Assembly (NCBI GenBank): GCA_964596015.1
Contig: CAZQSB010000006.1
Coordinates: forward strand, 1-64,000
DNA length: 64,000 bases
DNA from: WJMD01 sp964596015
Lineage (GTDB): Bacteria > Joyebacterota > Joyebacteria > Joyebacterales > Joyebacteraceae
Reading direction: 5' to 3'
Below are positions 1-8,828 of the stretch, one piece after another. Both the position numbers and the translations under genes were made by a program. Position 1 is the first letter of the stretch. Each line of letters begins with the position of its first letter. The notes beneath the pieces were generated by a model, which worked only from the letters and a program-made list of their open reading frames with translations, did no database searches and was not told the DNA's origin.

Positions 1-2
1 TG

Positions 3-1727
3 GCGGTCGCCATGGAGCACTACGAGCGGGCAGTACGGGAGGGGACCCCGTTCGACATCGAGGTGCAGGTCGACAATGCGCAGGGGACGCGTCTCTGGGT
101 CAGGGTCTACGGCGAGCCGGTGTTCGAGGACGGGCGGTGCGTGAAGATGCGCGGGACCTTCCAGGACATCACAGAGAGAGTGCACGCCGTGCAGTCGCTC
201 CGGGAGAGCGAGGAGCGCTGGAGAAGCTACGTCGAGAACGCGCCGTACGGCGTCTTCGTTGCGGACCGGTACGGGCGCTATCTGGACGTGAATCCGGCCG
301 CCACGAGAGTCACCGGGTACGAATCTGACGAACTTCTTGGGATGGGAGTCTTCGAGATCATCCCCGAGTCGTGGCAGAGCGCCGCGGAGTACTCCCTGCG
401 GCGCCTCCAGGAGGACGGCGTGTGGCATGGAGAGGTGCAGTACGTCCACAAGAGCGGCGAAGTGCGGTGGTGGTCCATCGCGGCCGTGAAGCTGAGTGAA
501 GACAGACTGCTCGGTTTCGTGGAGGATGTCACCGACAGGAAGGACATCGAGGAAGAGCGCGAGGAGCTGCAGAGCGAGCTCATCCAGGCGCAGAAGATGG
601 AGTCCGTCGGTCGCCTGGCGGGCGGCGTGGCGCACGATTTCAACAACATGCTCCAGGTCATCCTGGGCGGCACGGAGCTGCTGCTCGCGAAGCTGGACAA
701 GGAGAGCGGGCTCGCGGACGAAGTGAGGGAGATCCGGAAGGCCGCTGAACGCTCGGCCGACCTCACGCGCCAGCTCCTCGCGTTCTCGAGGCAGCAGATG
801 GCGGAACCCAGGGTCATCGACCTCAACGAGGAGATCTCCGGCATGACGAAGATGCTTGGGAGGCTCATCGGAGAGGACATCGAAGTCTCCTGGGAGCCTG
901 CTCCGGAGGTCTGGCCCGTCCGCATCGACCCGAGCCAGGTCAACCAGGTTCTTGCCAATCTCGTGGTGAACGCTCGAGACGCCATCGAGGAGACCGGGAC
1001 GATCACGATCAGCACCAGAAACGCGGACATCGTCGAGCCCGTCGCGACGACAGACGGAGACATCATCCCGGGGTCGTACGTCGTGATATCCGTCTCCGAC
1101 ACCGGTCGAGGCATGGACCCGGCGACCAGGGCCATGATCTTCGAGCCTTTCTTCACCAGCAAGGACGTCGGCGAAGGCACCGGACTCGGCCTGTCGACCG
1201 TCTGGGGCATTGTGAGGCAGAACGAGGGCTACGTGAGCGTGGAGACCGCGCCGGGAGAGGGCTCGAGTTTTCATGTCTATCTTCCGAGACACGGGGGAGC
1301 GGTCGCCGGCGCCGCGGAGGGAGAGCATGCCGCGATCCGGCGCGGCTCGGGAGAGACGGTCCTCGTCGTCGAGGACGAGCGCGCGATCCTGAGTCTCTGC
1401 CGGGTGGCGCTCGAACGGCTCGGCTACTCCGTGCGCACCGCCGCGACCCCGAGCGAGGCGCTGAGGGTGCTGGAGTCATACGATGGGCCGCTTCGTCTCC
1501 TGATCACAGATGTCATCATGCCTGAGATGAACGGCCACCAGCTTGCCGAACTCGTTCTTGAGCGGCAGCCCGGCGCCCGGGTGATCTACATGTCAGGGTA
1601 CGCTGCGAGCGTCATCGCGAAGCACGGCGTGCTTGAGGAGGGGACGAACTTCATCCAGAAGCCGTTCAGCGTCCGCGACCTGGCCGCGAAGGTGCACGAG
1701 GTTCTTGAGAAGGAGAAAGGGCGGTGA
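3..1727 (+). CDS. PAS-containing hybrid sensor histidine kinase, 5' end outside the window
   Basis: A sensor kinase that autophosphorylates on His and passes phosphate to its own receiver domain. The reading frame is open to the left edge and begins inside a PAS/PAC fold, so the ATG at 12 is probably not the true start. Numbering from that ATG, the order is: C-terminal part of one PAS (about 1-58), a complete PAS-PAC (about 60-180), a short coiled coil, HisKA with the H-box VAHDFNN (His208), an HATPase with N-box (NLVVNARDAI) and G-boxes (DTGRGMDP, GTGLGLS), and a C-terminal REC domain with the phosphoacceptor Asp500 in ITDVIMPEMNG and the conserved Lys in QKPFS. No membrane segment is visible in the part present. 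It overlaps the next gene by GTGA, so the two are probably co-translated. Family assignment is certain; the signal sensed is unknown. Confidence 0.95.
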   Translation, partial: AVAMEHYERAVREGTPFDIEVQVDNAQGTRLWVRVYGEPVFEDGRCVKMRGTFQDITERVHAVQSLRESEERWRSYVENAPYGVFVADRYGRYLDVNPAATRVTGYESDELLGMGVFEIIPESWQSAAEYSLRRLQEDGVWHGEVQYVHKSGEVRWWSIAAVKLSEDRLLGFVEDVTDRKDIEEEREELQSELIQAQKMESVGRLAGGVAHDFNNMLQVILGGTELLLAKLDKESGLADEVREIRKAAERSADLTRQLLAFSRQQMAEPRVIDLNEEISGMTKMLGRLIGEDIEVSWEPAPEVWPVRIDPSQVNQVLANLVVNARDAIEETGTITISTRNADIVEPVATTDGDIIPGSYVVISVSDTGRGMDPATRAMIFEPFFTSKDVGEGTGLGLSTVWGIVRQNEGYVSVETAPGEGSSFHVYLPRHGGAVAGAAEGEHAAIRRGSGETVLVVEDERAILSLCRVALERLGYSVRTAATPSEALRVLESYDGPLRLLITDVIMPEMNGHQLAELVLERQPGARVIYMSGYAASVIAKHGVLEEGTNFIQKPFSVRDLAAKVHEVLEKEKGR

Positions 1728-2200
1728 CCAGAGCTGAGCTTCTCGAACGCGTGCGCTCGACGTGGGAGGACTGGAGCACGCTCATAGCGGGCGTCGTCGA
1801 CGGCCGCATGGAGACTGTCGTCGAAGAAGACGGGCGGACTCTGAAAGACATTGTCGCTCACGTTTCGTGGTTCGAGAAGGAGCTCGTGGAGCTTCTGCGG
1901 ACGCGCAGACTGGAGGGTTCCGAGCTCTGGAAGCTCTCGCGGGCGGACCGGAACGACGCCATCACGGAGATGAACAGTGAACGCGCCGCCGAGGACGTTC
2001 TCCGGGACGCGACGGCGACCCACGCGGAGCTCGAACGACAGCTCGCCACGCTCGAGGACGAGGACCTCAACGACCCATCCCGCTTCGAGAACATGCCGCA
2101 GGACTGGATTCCGTGGCGGATCATCGCAGAGAACACCTTCGAGCACTACGAGGCGCATGCTGAGGACGTCCGGCGCCGTCTCGGGCATGAAGAGGCATGA
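1724..2200 (+). CDS. ClbS/DfsB-type DinB four-helix-bundle protein
   Basis: 158-residue soluble protein with the length and helix pattern of the ClbS/DfsB branch of the DinB/YfiT superfamily: an N-terminal RAELLERV helix, a central DIVAHVSWFEKEL helix, and a C-terminal IAENTFEHYEAHAEDV helix. Some members of this group are small cyclopropane hydrolases or resistance proteins (ClbS protects against colibactin); many have no known role. It starts at GTG, overlapping the stop of the kinase gene, behind an AGGAG-like site at about 1711, so the kinase and this protein form an operon. The function here is unknown; only the fold is supported. Confidence 0.75.
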   Translation: MTRAELLERVRSTWEDWSTLIAGVVDGRMETVVEEDGRTLKDIVAHVSWFEKELVELLRTRRLEGSELWKLSRADRNDAITEMNSERAAEDVLRDATATHAELERQLATLEDEDLNDPSRFENMPQDWIPWRIIAENTFEHYEAHAEDVRRRLGHEEA

Positions 2201-2328
2201 GCGGCGTCCTCGATGTCGGCTTCCGGTTCGTCGAGCACATCAACCGGCTGGAACTCGACGAGCTGGTCGCTCTCATGACGGGTACGCTCCGGGATACCGA
2301 ACCGAAGACGAAGGGGCCTCGTTCGTGA
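2197..2328 (+). pseudogene. NTF2/SnoaL-like N-terminal remnant (43 codons)
   Basis: A short frame begins at an ATG overlapping the stop of the DinB-like gene (ATGA). Its first 28 residues read like the first helix of an NTF2-like (SnoaL/ketosteroid isomerase) protein: RFVEHINRLELDELVALMT, which fits the usual F-V-x-x-I-N-x-x-D-x-D-x-L-x-x-L-M-T pattern. After that the similarity ends, and the frame stops inside a hairpin. Normal members are about 120-150 residues, so this looks like a gene cut short by deletion. A functional micro-ORF coupled to the upstream gene cannot be excluded. Confidence 0.5.
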
Positions 2329-2344
2329 CGAACGCGGTCCCTTC
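2310..2344. terminator. GC hairpin ending the kinase/DinB operon
   Basis: Two nested inverted repeats form one long stem: GAAGGG with CCCTTC on the outside and CGTTCG with CGAACG around a TGA loop. Only one mismatch and one G-T pair interrupt it. There is no T-run after the stem on the plus strand, so this is a terminator-like structure rather than a classic Rho-independent terminator. Confidence 0.5.
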
Positions 2345-2353
2345 CTGTATACT
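2325..2353 (+). promoter_or_regulatory. Predicted sigma-70-type promoter for the DUF4139 gene
   Basis: GTGACG, 17 bp, TATACT. The -35 sits in the 3' half of the preceding hairpin, so termination and initiation signals overlap. The expected start of transcription is about 55 nt before the ATG at 2414. Confidence 0.5.
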
Positions 2354-2413
2354 GGAGGCGGAGCCACCGACAACAGCCCCGGTGGACGATGTCGCAATCC
2401 AGGGAGGTCCGCG

Positions 2414-4420
2414 ATGTCACGGAAACCCGCTGTTCCCGCCCGCCCGACGCTCGTTCCGCTCTGTGTCCTTCTTTGCCTCGCCGCCGTTCCTGCGTCCTTG
2501 CCCGCTCAGACGGAGACCCCTCTCACGACCGAGATCGTGTCGGCCACGGTCTACAGTCGTCAGGCTCAGGTCGTGCGCGAGGGCGAGGTCGAGCTCGAGC
2601 GCGGAGCGTACCGGCTCATCTGCCGGGACCTTCCGGGGAGCGCAGCCGAGTCGTCGGTCGACGTCGTCGGTTCAGGGCTCGAGGGCGCCCGCATCGTCGG
2701 GATCGACTTCAGGAGGGCCGCCGGCGACACCACCCTTCCTCCGAGGGCCGCGGAGTACCGTCGAGAGCTTGACGGCATCAGGGACCAGCTCAGGGAACTG
2801 GAGCTTCGAAGGAAGACGCTCTCCGAGCGAGAGAACCTCACCGAGTCGATCGGCGGCTTCTCGGCCGGGCTGGCCGAGGAACGGCTGACCGACCGGTCGT
2901 TCGGCGTCGCGGAGTGGACAGCGTTCCTCGACTTCTACGAGCGGGAGCTCATGAACGTGAAGACAGAGCTTCGCGCGGTGCTCGAGGAGACCGAGCAGCT
3001 CGTCGAGAGGCGCCAACACCTCCTCTCCGAGCTCGGCGCGATGCAGGTCGATTCCCGGCGGCGCGTCCTGGCCGTGGAATGCGAGGTCGACGAGCCCGGC
3101 ACGATGCACGTCGAACTCTCCTACATCGTGCCCGACGCGTCGTGGACCCCCGAGTATGCCGTACGGTACATGGAACGGGACGACGTCGTGGAGCTCTCCT
3201 ATGGTGCCCGGCTCGCGCAGTCGACCGGAGAGGACTGGCAGGGGGTGAACGTCGTCCTCTCCACCGCGAAGCCTCACATCGGCGCGGCGCCGCCGCCGCT
3301 CGCTCCGCACTACGTCGGAATGACCACGGGGACCATCCGCGGAAGAGTGACCGACGCGACCATGGGGAGCCCGCTCCCGTACGCGAACGTTTCGATAATG
3401 GGCACCTCGTTCGGGACGCTGTCGGACGCAGGCGGCGCCTTCGTTCTGGCCGGCGTCCCCGCGGGATCGCACACACTCCAGGCGAGCTTCATCGGGTACG
3501 AGCGGGGGAGGGTCCGGAACGTGCGGGTCACGCCCGGCAGGACGGCCCGCGCCGACATCGCCCTGAGCCCGACGGCCTACAGGGCACAGGAGACCGTCGG
3601 CGAGGTCCGGGCGCTGAGCACCGACGCGGAGGCCATCGCCACACAGCCGGGCGTCATACTTGAGGAGGATGCGATCCACGTCCGCGGCGGACGCTCGTCC
3701 GAGGTGAAGATGTACGTCGACGGCATCGCGATCGCCGATCACGTCGAGGCGACAGCAGAGGTCTCGGAGTTCGCGGCCAGCCTGGTCGTGCCGCGCGCCG
3801 TCGATCTCGAGAGCGGCGCGGAGCCGCGCCGCGTTCTCATCGTGCGGCGCGCGTTCGGCGGCGAGTACGTGTTCGAGGCGGTGCCGAGGCTCTCGGAGCA
3901 CGTCTTCCTCAAGGGCAGCTTCGAGAACCCGCTCGAGTTTCCGATCCTCCCGGGACAGGCGGAGGTCTACATCGAGGCGGTGCCCGCCGGCGGCGGAGCC
4001 GCGTCTTCGGACTTCGTGGGGCGCGACCGGCTCGACGGCGTGGTCCCCGGCGACGAGTTCACTTTTTACCTCGGAGCCGACCAGAACCTCGAGGTCGAGC
4101 ACGAGCTTCGCTCGCGCGAGACGCTCTCGCGCGCGGACGACGACGAGGTCCGCATCGCGTACGAGTTCGTGAGCGCGGTGGAGAGCTTCAAAAGCCGGCC
4201 GGTCGACATCGTGGTGCTCGACCGCGTCCCGGTCTCGAAGATGAAGGACGTCGAGGTCGACGACATCGAGATAGAGCCCGAGCCGACCGAGCGGAGCGAG
4301 GACGGGATCCTCACGTGGCGGTTCACGCTCGCGCCGGGGGAGCGGCGCGAGTTCGTCGTCCGCTACGAGATCGAATACCCGGCCGAGCTGAGCGCGCGGG
4401 ACGTCGGTCTGGAGGAGTAG
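2414..4420 (+). CDS. DUF4139-family (MuiA-like) exported protein with CarboxypepD_reg/TonB-plug-like insertion
   Basis: 668 residues. A signal peptide (about 1-32, ending near LPAQ) indicates export. The N-terminal part (about 38-135) fits the DUF4140 domain, followed by a coiled-coil stretch (about 115-220) and the DUF4139 core (SYIVPDASWTPEYAVRY; end of protein TWRFTLAPGERREFVVRYEI). The core is interrupted: residues about 306-385 form a CarboxypepD_reg-like beta-sandwich (GRVTDATMGSPLPYANVSI, then IGYE), and about 412-445 resemble the start of a TonB-receptor plug (VRGGRSSEVKMYVDGI). Both are pieces usually seen at the front of SusC-type receptors. A clear AGGGAGGT site precedes the ATG. 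DUF4139 proteins lack an agreed function; 'mucoidy inhibitor' is only a family name. No transporter barrel is present here. Confidence 0.8.
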   Translation: MSRKPAVPARPTLVPLCVLLCLAAVPASLPAQTETPLTTEIVSATVYSRQAQVVREGEVELERGAYRLICRDLPGSAAESSVDVVGSGLEGARIVGIDFRRAAGDTTLPPRAAEYRRELDGIRDQLRELELRRKTLSERENLTESIGGFSAGLAEERLTDRSFGVAEWTAFLDFYERELMNVKTELRAVLEETEQLVERRQHLLSELGAMQVDSRRRVLAVECEVDEPGTMHVELSYIVPDASWTPEYAVRYMERDDVVELSYGARLAQSTGEDWQGVNVVLSTAKPHIGAAPPPLAPHYVGMTTGTIRGRVTDATMGSPLPYANVSIMGTSFGTLSDAGGAFVLAGVPAGSHTLQASFIGYERGRVRNVRVTPGRTARADIALSPTAYRAQETVGEVRALSTDAEAIATQPGVILEEDAIHVRGGRSSEVKMYVDGIAIADHVEATAEVSEFAASLVVPRAVDLESGAEPRRVLIVRRAFGGEYVFEAVPRLSEHVFLKGSFENPLEFPILPGQAEVYIEAVPAGGGAASSDFVGRDRLDGVVPGDEFTFYLGADQNLEVEHELRSRETLSRADDDEVRIAYEFVSAVESFKSRPVDIVVLDRVPVSKMKDVEVDDIEIEPEPTERSEDGILTWRFTLAPGERREFVVRYEIEYPAELSARDVGLEE

Positions 4421-4468
4421 ATCCTCGTTCAAGGCGCCGCACGCGCTCAGACATCCCCGGAGCGCGCC

Positions 4469-4552
4469 ATGCGACTCAGGGACACCGTCGAGGCCCCGGG
4501 GATGGCCCAGCAGGTCGACGCGGCGAGAGAGAAGGGCTTGAGCTTCCCCTGA
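4469..4552 (+). CDS. Possible 27-residue ORF in the 4421-4634 gap
   Basis: The gap between the DUF4139 gene and the small membrane protein has one short frame with a CCGGAG-like site 6-7 nt before its ATG and local codon bias (starts MRLRDTVEAP, ends EKGLSFP). It resembles nothing I recognise and may be chance or the relic of a larger gene. A small inverted repeat, GTGAA/TTCAC, lies at 4609-4621. Nothing else is visible in the gap. Confidence 0.2.
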   Translation: MRLRDTVEAPGMAQQVDAAREKGLSFP

Positions 4553-4634
4553 GCTTCAGGCAGACTGCGCCTGTGCGCGGCGGTCCCGGGACCGGCCGCG
4601 AGGGACGGTGAAGGTTTCACTCCGGGAGGACGAC

Positions 4635-4862
4635 ATGGCCGATTGGTCGAAGTCCGACATGTACGCAGCCGTCGTCGTGGCGGTCCTACTGATTCTCACA
4701 GCCTTCGGAAACGCCGTTGCGATGCTGGTCGTGAGCGCCGTCGCGCTCGCCGTGGGCTTCGTGATCCACAGAGGTCGGCTGGGCGCGGCCGGCGCGTTGG
4801 CGGCTGTCGTGGCGGCCGTCACCGCGGTCGTCATCGCTCTCGTCTTCCTCGTGATCCGCTAG
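4635..4862 (+). CDS. Small two-helix membrane protein, unknown function
   Basis: 75 residues beginning MADWSKSDMYAA. The frame extends nine codons further upstream, but a GGGAGG site 5-6 nt before the ATG at 4635 decides the start. Two hydrophobic helices (about 10-38 and 46-73) are separated by a short basic turn (IHRGRLG). I do not recognise a family. It lies 34 nt upstream of the methyltransferase gene in the same direction and may be co-transcribed with it. Confidence 0.6.
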   Translation: MADWSKSDMYAAVVVAVLLILTAFGNAVAMLVVSAVALAVGFVIHRGRLGAAGALAAVVAAVTAVVIALVFLVIR

Positions 4863-4896
4863 GTCCGGAGCGTCCACCGACTTCCGGGAGAGCTGT

Positions 4897-5787
4897 TTGC
4901 TTCGCGAGTTCAGGGAACTGGTCCGCTACCACTCCGGGTCGACCGAGCGGTTCGCCGAGCACGACGTGCGCGATGTCTACGGGAAGACGATGCGCCAGCT
5001 CGAGGAGAGCGGCTTCGACGGCGTTCGGGGAAAGGACGTGCTCGACCTCGGCTGCGGGCAGCGTTTCCCGTTCGCGCTTCTCTGCGCTGCGCACGGCGCG
5101 CGCGCGACGGCGCTCGACGTCGACTACGTGAGACCGGACCCGCTCCCGGCGGCTTTCCTCCGGACCGCGCGGCACGGCGGTCTCAAACGCGCGATGAAGT
5201 CGGCGGTGCGGCGCGTGCTGTGGGACGGCGCGTACTACCGGGCGCTCGAACGTCACGCCGGGGCGCAGCTCATGGAGCGCCGCCGCGACATCACGTTCGT
5301 CGTCGCCGACCCGGCGGCCGCCAGCTACGACCTACCCGACGACTCGTTCGACCTCATCGCGTCGAACGCCGTGCTCGAGCACGTTGCGGACGTCCCGAGG
5401 TTCGCCGATGAAGTGCGTCGGCTTCTGAAGCCCGGGGGGTTCTTCTACGCTCTCATCCACAATTTCTACTCGCTCTCCGGCGGGCACCACATGGAGTGGG
5501 CCTTCCCCGAACGAGAGTCGTCCGAGACGGTGCCGCCGTGGGACCATCTCCGCGGAAACAGGTTCCCCGCGTGGGTCCCTCTGAACCGGATGAGACCGGA
5601 CGAGTACCGGTCGGCCTTCGAGGGGCGGCTCGACGTCGTCCGTTTCGAAGGCGCCGGAGTGAACCATGACCCCGGCGAGCTCGAGGGCGAACGCTTCCTG
5701 ACCGACGAGATCGCGGAGGAACTCTCAGAGTACCCGCGCGAGCTTCTCCTGACCCGCGCCTGGGTCATGATCGCCCGCAGGACGTGA
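4897..5787 (+). CDS. Class I SAM-dependent methyltransferase
   Basis: 296-residue soluble methyltransferase of the Methyltransf_11/23 type. Motif I is VLDLGCGQRFPFAL (about 48-61), with an acidic end of strand beta-2 (ALDVDY). The motif IV region is DDSFDLIASNAVLEHVAD, and motif VI/post-VI is LLKPGGFFYALIHNFYS. Between motifs I and IV there is an insertion of about 60 residues, which probably shapes the acceptor site. The start codon is TTG at 4897, chosen because GGGAG lies 6 nt before it. Such proteins often act on sugars, lipids or glycan precursors, but the substrate cannot be told from sequence. Confidence 0.8.
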   Translation: MLREFRELVRYHSGSTERFAEHDVRDVYGKTMRQLEESGFDGVRGKDVLDLGCGQRFPFALLCAAHGARATALDVDYVRPDPLPAAFLRTARHGGLKRAMKSAVRRVLWDGAYYRALERHAGAQLMERRRDITFVVADPAAASYDLPDDSFDLIASNAVLEHVADVPRFADEVRRLLKPGGFFYALIHNFYSLSGGHHMEWAFPERESSETVPPWDHLRGNRFPAWVPLNRMRPDEYRSAFEGRLDVVRFEGAGVNHDPGELEGERFLTDEIAEELSEYPRELLLTRAWVMIARRT

Positions 5788-5922
5788 GGCAGCTTCCCTG
5801 CTGAGCCCCAGCGGCCCTCTCGCAGACAGCCTTCGACGAAGATGATCCGGGGAGATTCCTGCCGGCGGCCGTGGCTCCACGGTCCGCTCGCGGACGACGA
5901 CCCGAGGCCGCCGTCCCGAAGA

Positions 5923-5958
5923 AAGGGACGCGCGGCGCTGGAGAAGCGGCGGTCCCTT
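5923..5958. terminator. Hairpin between convergent genes
   Basis: AAGGGAC and GTCCCTT pair around a GC-rich interior in the 207 bp between the methyltransferase (plus) and the first deiminase-like gene (minus). It can serve both strands. A second small stem, GTCCG/CGGAC, lies at about 5882-5895. Nothing else is visible in this gap. Confidence 0.55.
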
Positions 5959-5994
5959 CCTCAGTTCCACATCAAACAGGCGTTCCGGACCCGT

Positions 5995-8649
5995 TCACTT
6001 CAGCAGGACGCCCTTCCGCACGATGGTCTCGCCGCCTCGGGAGAGGCGGAAGAAGTAGACGCCGGAGGCCACGCTGCGGCCGGTGTCGTCCGTGCCGTTC
6101 CACGCTACGTGGTGGCGGCCGGCCTCGACCGCGCCCTCGACGAGGGTCGCGACCTTCCGGCCCGAGACGTCGTAGACGGCGAGCTCGACGTCGGCCCGCT
6201 CGGGCAGCTCGAAGGCGAGCTCCGTCGCGGGGTTGAACGGGTTCGGCGCATTCTGGTGGAGCGCCAGGCGCTCGATGACGCCGTCGTGCTCATCCTGAAC
6301 GCCCGTGTCGTAGACGCCGAAGAACTGGAGGATGCGCGTCATGAGCTCCTCTCTCGTCGAGGGGTCCGCTCCGTCCTGAAGGCCGTCGAACTCGAACGCG
6401 AGAGCGACGGTCTGGTAGCCGCCCGCGTCGTTCGCGACCCCGCAGCCCGCGCCGTCGGCCGGGTTGGTGAAGACGCGCCCGGCGCCTGTGAGCGGGTTGA
6501 TGTGGTCCATGTAGCGGTTGGCGCCTGTGTACGTGAAGCTCATCCCGTCGGTCATCGTGCCGTCGATGCCGTCGACGGACGAAAGGTCCGATGACCCATC
6601 GCTGATTCCCCAGACACCGAAGGACGGATTGTACGTCGTTTTGGCCGGGTCGTGTGCCCAGCAGTCGCCGCCCTCCATGTAGACCTTCCCGCCCGCGTTC
6701 AGGAAGGCGACGATCGAGTCGGCCTCGGCGGTCGAGAGCGCGTAGTTGTCCGGATAGACACCGAGGCAGATGAAGGCGGAACGATAGTCCGAGAGGGTCG
6801 GCATCGTTGTCGTGTAGTCGTAGCTGACCCCGAGACGGTCGATCTGCAGCATCAGCGCGGCGCCCGAGTTCGGGACCGCGTCCGGCTCCCAGACGATGAC
6901 GGAGATGGCATCGACGATCATGAAGCCGTGCGTTCCGGATGACGGTTCGAACGCGGTGTTCGACGATTCGTCCGTCGCGACGATGCGGTAGGTGATCGCG
7001 TCGCCGACCGACACGGTTCCGGGGAAGGTCCCCTCGTAGCTGAACGTGCCTCCAACACGCGCCATCTCGATGTCGGTCTGCGGCGCGCCGTTCTTCGTCC
7101 ACTCGATGATCGTCGACGTGAGCCCGACGTTGTCGGTGATGGTCGCCGAGATGGTCACGGGCCAGTCCGACGGAAGTCGGTCCTGAATCCGTGTGTGCTC
7201 GATGGACGGTTTGAGCGAGTCGTCGATGACGCTGAAGCGGTATGCGTCCCCGGGCGCGACATACGGCACGTGTTCACGCCGCCCCGAGTTGTCTCTGGCG
7301 AAGATGTAGTAGGCGACCTCGGTTCCGAAGGGCTGCGCCGGGATGTCGGCGAAGAACGAGTCGCCGCCTGCAGACGTCATCACGATCGGCGTCCACGCGC
7401 GCGACCTGTCGGTCCGCCAGAACACGAGCAGCGAGTCGGTGACGAGTCCCTGACCGGAGTGGTCGATGATGTTCGCGCGGACGCGGTAGTCTTCGCTCGT
7501 CTCGGCCGTGTCGAAGCGCGGCACGTGGTCGATGAAGAGCATCGACGGGTCGGTCACCCCCATCGTCCTGCAACGGATGGCGTCGTCGGTCTCCCAGGAG
7601 CCCGTGTAGCCGAGGACCTCGTAGCCGGGCATGGCGGACCCGTAGGTGGCGAGCGCCGCGGAGTCGTTCGCGGTCCCGTAGAGCGGGACGAAGACTTTGT
7701 CGTTGAGGATGAGAGCGTTGGTGTACGGCTCGTCGTTCGGCGCGTAGACGCGGACGACCTCGTACGCGTTGCCCCATGAGCTGCTGATTGACTCGAGCTC
7801 GTCGGCGCGCGCCTCGAGCGCGGTGTACGAGGCGTGGCCCGGGTCGACCTGCTTCAGCAGGATCTTCCCGGGCGACAGGAACTTGGCCCAGCAGTTCAGG
7901 TGATGGATGCTGCCGAACCCCTCCACGTAGCCGAGCTTCTCGTAGCGCGTGATGCCGAGGTAGGCGTGCATGAACGAGTCGATCCGCGCCGGCGTCAGCG
8001 ACGGGTTCTCGTCGATGACGAGCTCGGTTGACATGGCGACGCCCCTGCCGTCCGACATGTAGTTCCCGCCCGTGTGCTTGATGTCCATGCCGTAGGACGG
8101 GACGCCCCAGTCGTCGCCGATGAAGAACGGAATGAGGTCGTCGTTCGGACGCGGGCGGTTGTAGATGGGGTCGACGATGCCCTGCTCGCCATCGCCGTCG
8201 ATGATGAACCAGGGGCCGTAGTCGCCGGTCCACATGCTGTCGGTCGGATGGTAGCTCCAGTCGACGTTCGACATGTTCGCGCCGGCCGAGTGAAGCTCGT
8301 TTCTCGCTGATACCTCCTGGGAGGAGTTCGCGACGACGACCCAGAGCGTCACGTCCTCCGCGATCTCGACGAGAAGGTCCATCGGCAGACCGAACCCGTC
8401 GTGGTATCGCACGATGCACCCCGTGACGGGCTCGAAGTCGCCGGGGTCCCTGACCGGCGGGGTCGCGGGGGGCGTGCTCCAGTGAACGGAGCCGATCTCG
8501 TCGAGACGCGTCAGCTCGTCCGGAGTGAGCCGGATGGGAAGGTCGGTCGGGTGCTCATCCGAGACGGCGACAGAGCGTTCCGACAGGAGCGCGAGTGCGG
8601 CGAGCAGCCCGAGAACGAACAGGATCGCCCAGCGGCGTGGACGGGCCAT
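5995..8649 (-). CDS. Peptidylarginine-deiminase-like secreted protein, active site substituted (copy 1)
   Basis: 884 residues with a signal peptide (about 1-29). The N-terminal 480 residues match Porphyromonas PPAD from end to end (YNRPRPNDD, TGGNYMSDG, then an Ig-like fold). A Rossmann/GATase-like domain follows (about 570-790, including GGKVYMEGGDCWA), and then a C-terminal FlgD-like sorting domain (PNPFNP, ending KGVLLK). PPAD converts C-terminal arginine to citrulline. In this copy three conserved positions differ from both PPAD and the paralog at 8889-11537: Gly142 where WTRDY has Arg; Asn252 where the catalytic HxD has Asp (HHLNCW); and Arg359 before the nucleophile Cys360 (IRC instead of HC). 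Cys360 and the substrate-binding Arg pair remain. I infer a pseudoenzyme or altered chemistry. The start is supported by GGAGGGA just upstream. Confidence 0.88.
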   Translation of the reverse strand: MARPRRWAILFVLGLLAALALLSERSVAVSDEHPTDLPIRLTPDELTRLDEIGSVHWSTPPATPPVRDPGDFEPVTGCIVRYHDGFGLPMDLLVEIAEDVTLWVVVANSSQEVSARNELHSAGANMSNVDWSYHPTDSMWTGDYGPWFIIDGDGEQGIVDPIYNRPRPNDDLIPFFIGDDWGVPSYGMDIKHTGGNYMSDGRGVAMSTELVIDENPSLTPARIDSFMHAYLGITRYEKLGYVEGFGSIHHLNCWAKFLSPGKILLKQVDPGHASYTALEARADELESISSSWGNAYEVVRVYAPNDEPYTNALILNDKVFVPLYGTANDSAALATYGSAMPGYEVLGYTGSWETDDAIRCRTMGVTDPSMLFIDHVPRFDTAETSEDYRVRANIIDHSGQGLVTDSLLVFWRTDRSRAWTPIVMTSAGGDSFFADIPAQPFGTEVAYYIFARDNSGRREHVPYVAPGDAYRFSVIDDSLKPSIEHTRIQDRLPSDWPVTISATITDNVGLTSTIIEWTKNGAPQTDIEMARVGGTFSYEGTFPGTVSVGDAITYRIVATDESSNTAFEPSSGTHGFMIVDAISVIVWEPDAVPNSGAALMLQIDRLGVSYDYTTTMPTLSDYRSAFICLGVYPDNYALSTAEADSIVAFLNAGGKVYMEGGDCWAHDPAKTTYNPSFGVWGISDGSSDLSSVDGIDGTMTDGMSFTYTGANRYMDHINPLTGAGRVFTNPADGAGCGVANDAGGYQTVALAFEFDGLQDGADPSTREELMTRILQFFGVYDTGVQDEHDGVIERLALHQNAPNPFNPATELAFELPERADVELAVYDVSGRKVATLVEGAVEAGRHHVAWNGTDDTGRSVASGVYFFRLSRGGETIVRKGVLLK

Positions 8650-8692
8650 CGTTCAGTTCCCTCCATAATGGCACGGTGGGTTCAACAACACC

Positions 8693-8722
8693 ATCATAGC
8701 ACGGCAGACGACGGTATGACAG
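8693..8722 (-). promoter_or_regulatory. Predicted promoter of deiminase-like copy 1
   Basis: On the minus strand: CTGTCA, 18 bp, TATGAT, about 44 nt before the start codon. The same arrangement, alignable base by base, is found before copy 2, so the promoter was duplicated together with the gene. Confidence 0.55.
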
Positions 8723-8828
8723 CGTGGATGGGGCGGCCGTCGCCGTGCGGTCGTCGGGCACGCCCCCGCATGTGGCGGCACGCGCGGACGAAGGCCCCGG
8801 GCTCGCGCGGTCTGCTCAGACAGACAGG

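Noticed and set aside
278..1210. 310-codon antisense frame over the kinase gene
   Set aside because: Shadow of a well-defined kinase; Ser/Arg-rich composition, no domain, no ribosome-binding site.
2672..4432. 586-codon minus frame over the DUF4139 gene
   Set aside because: No signal or domain; composition is that of an antisense frame in GC-rich DNA.
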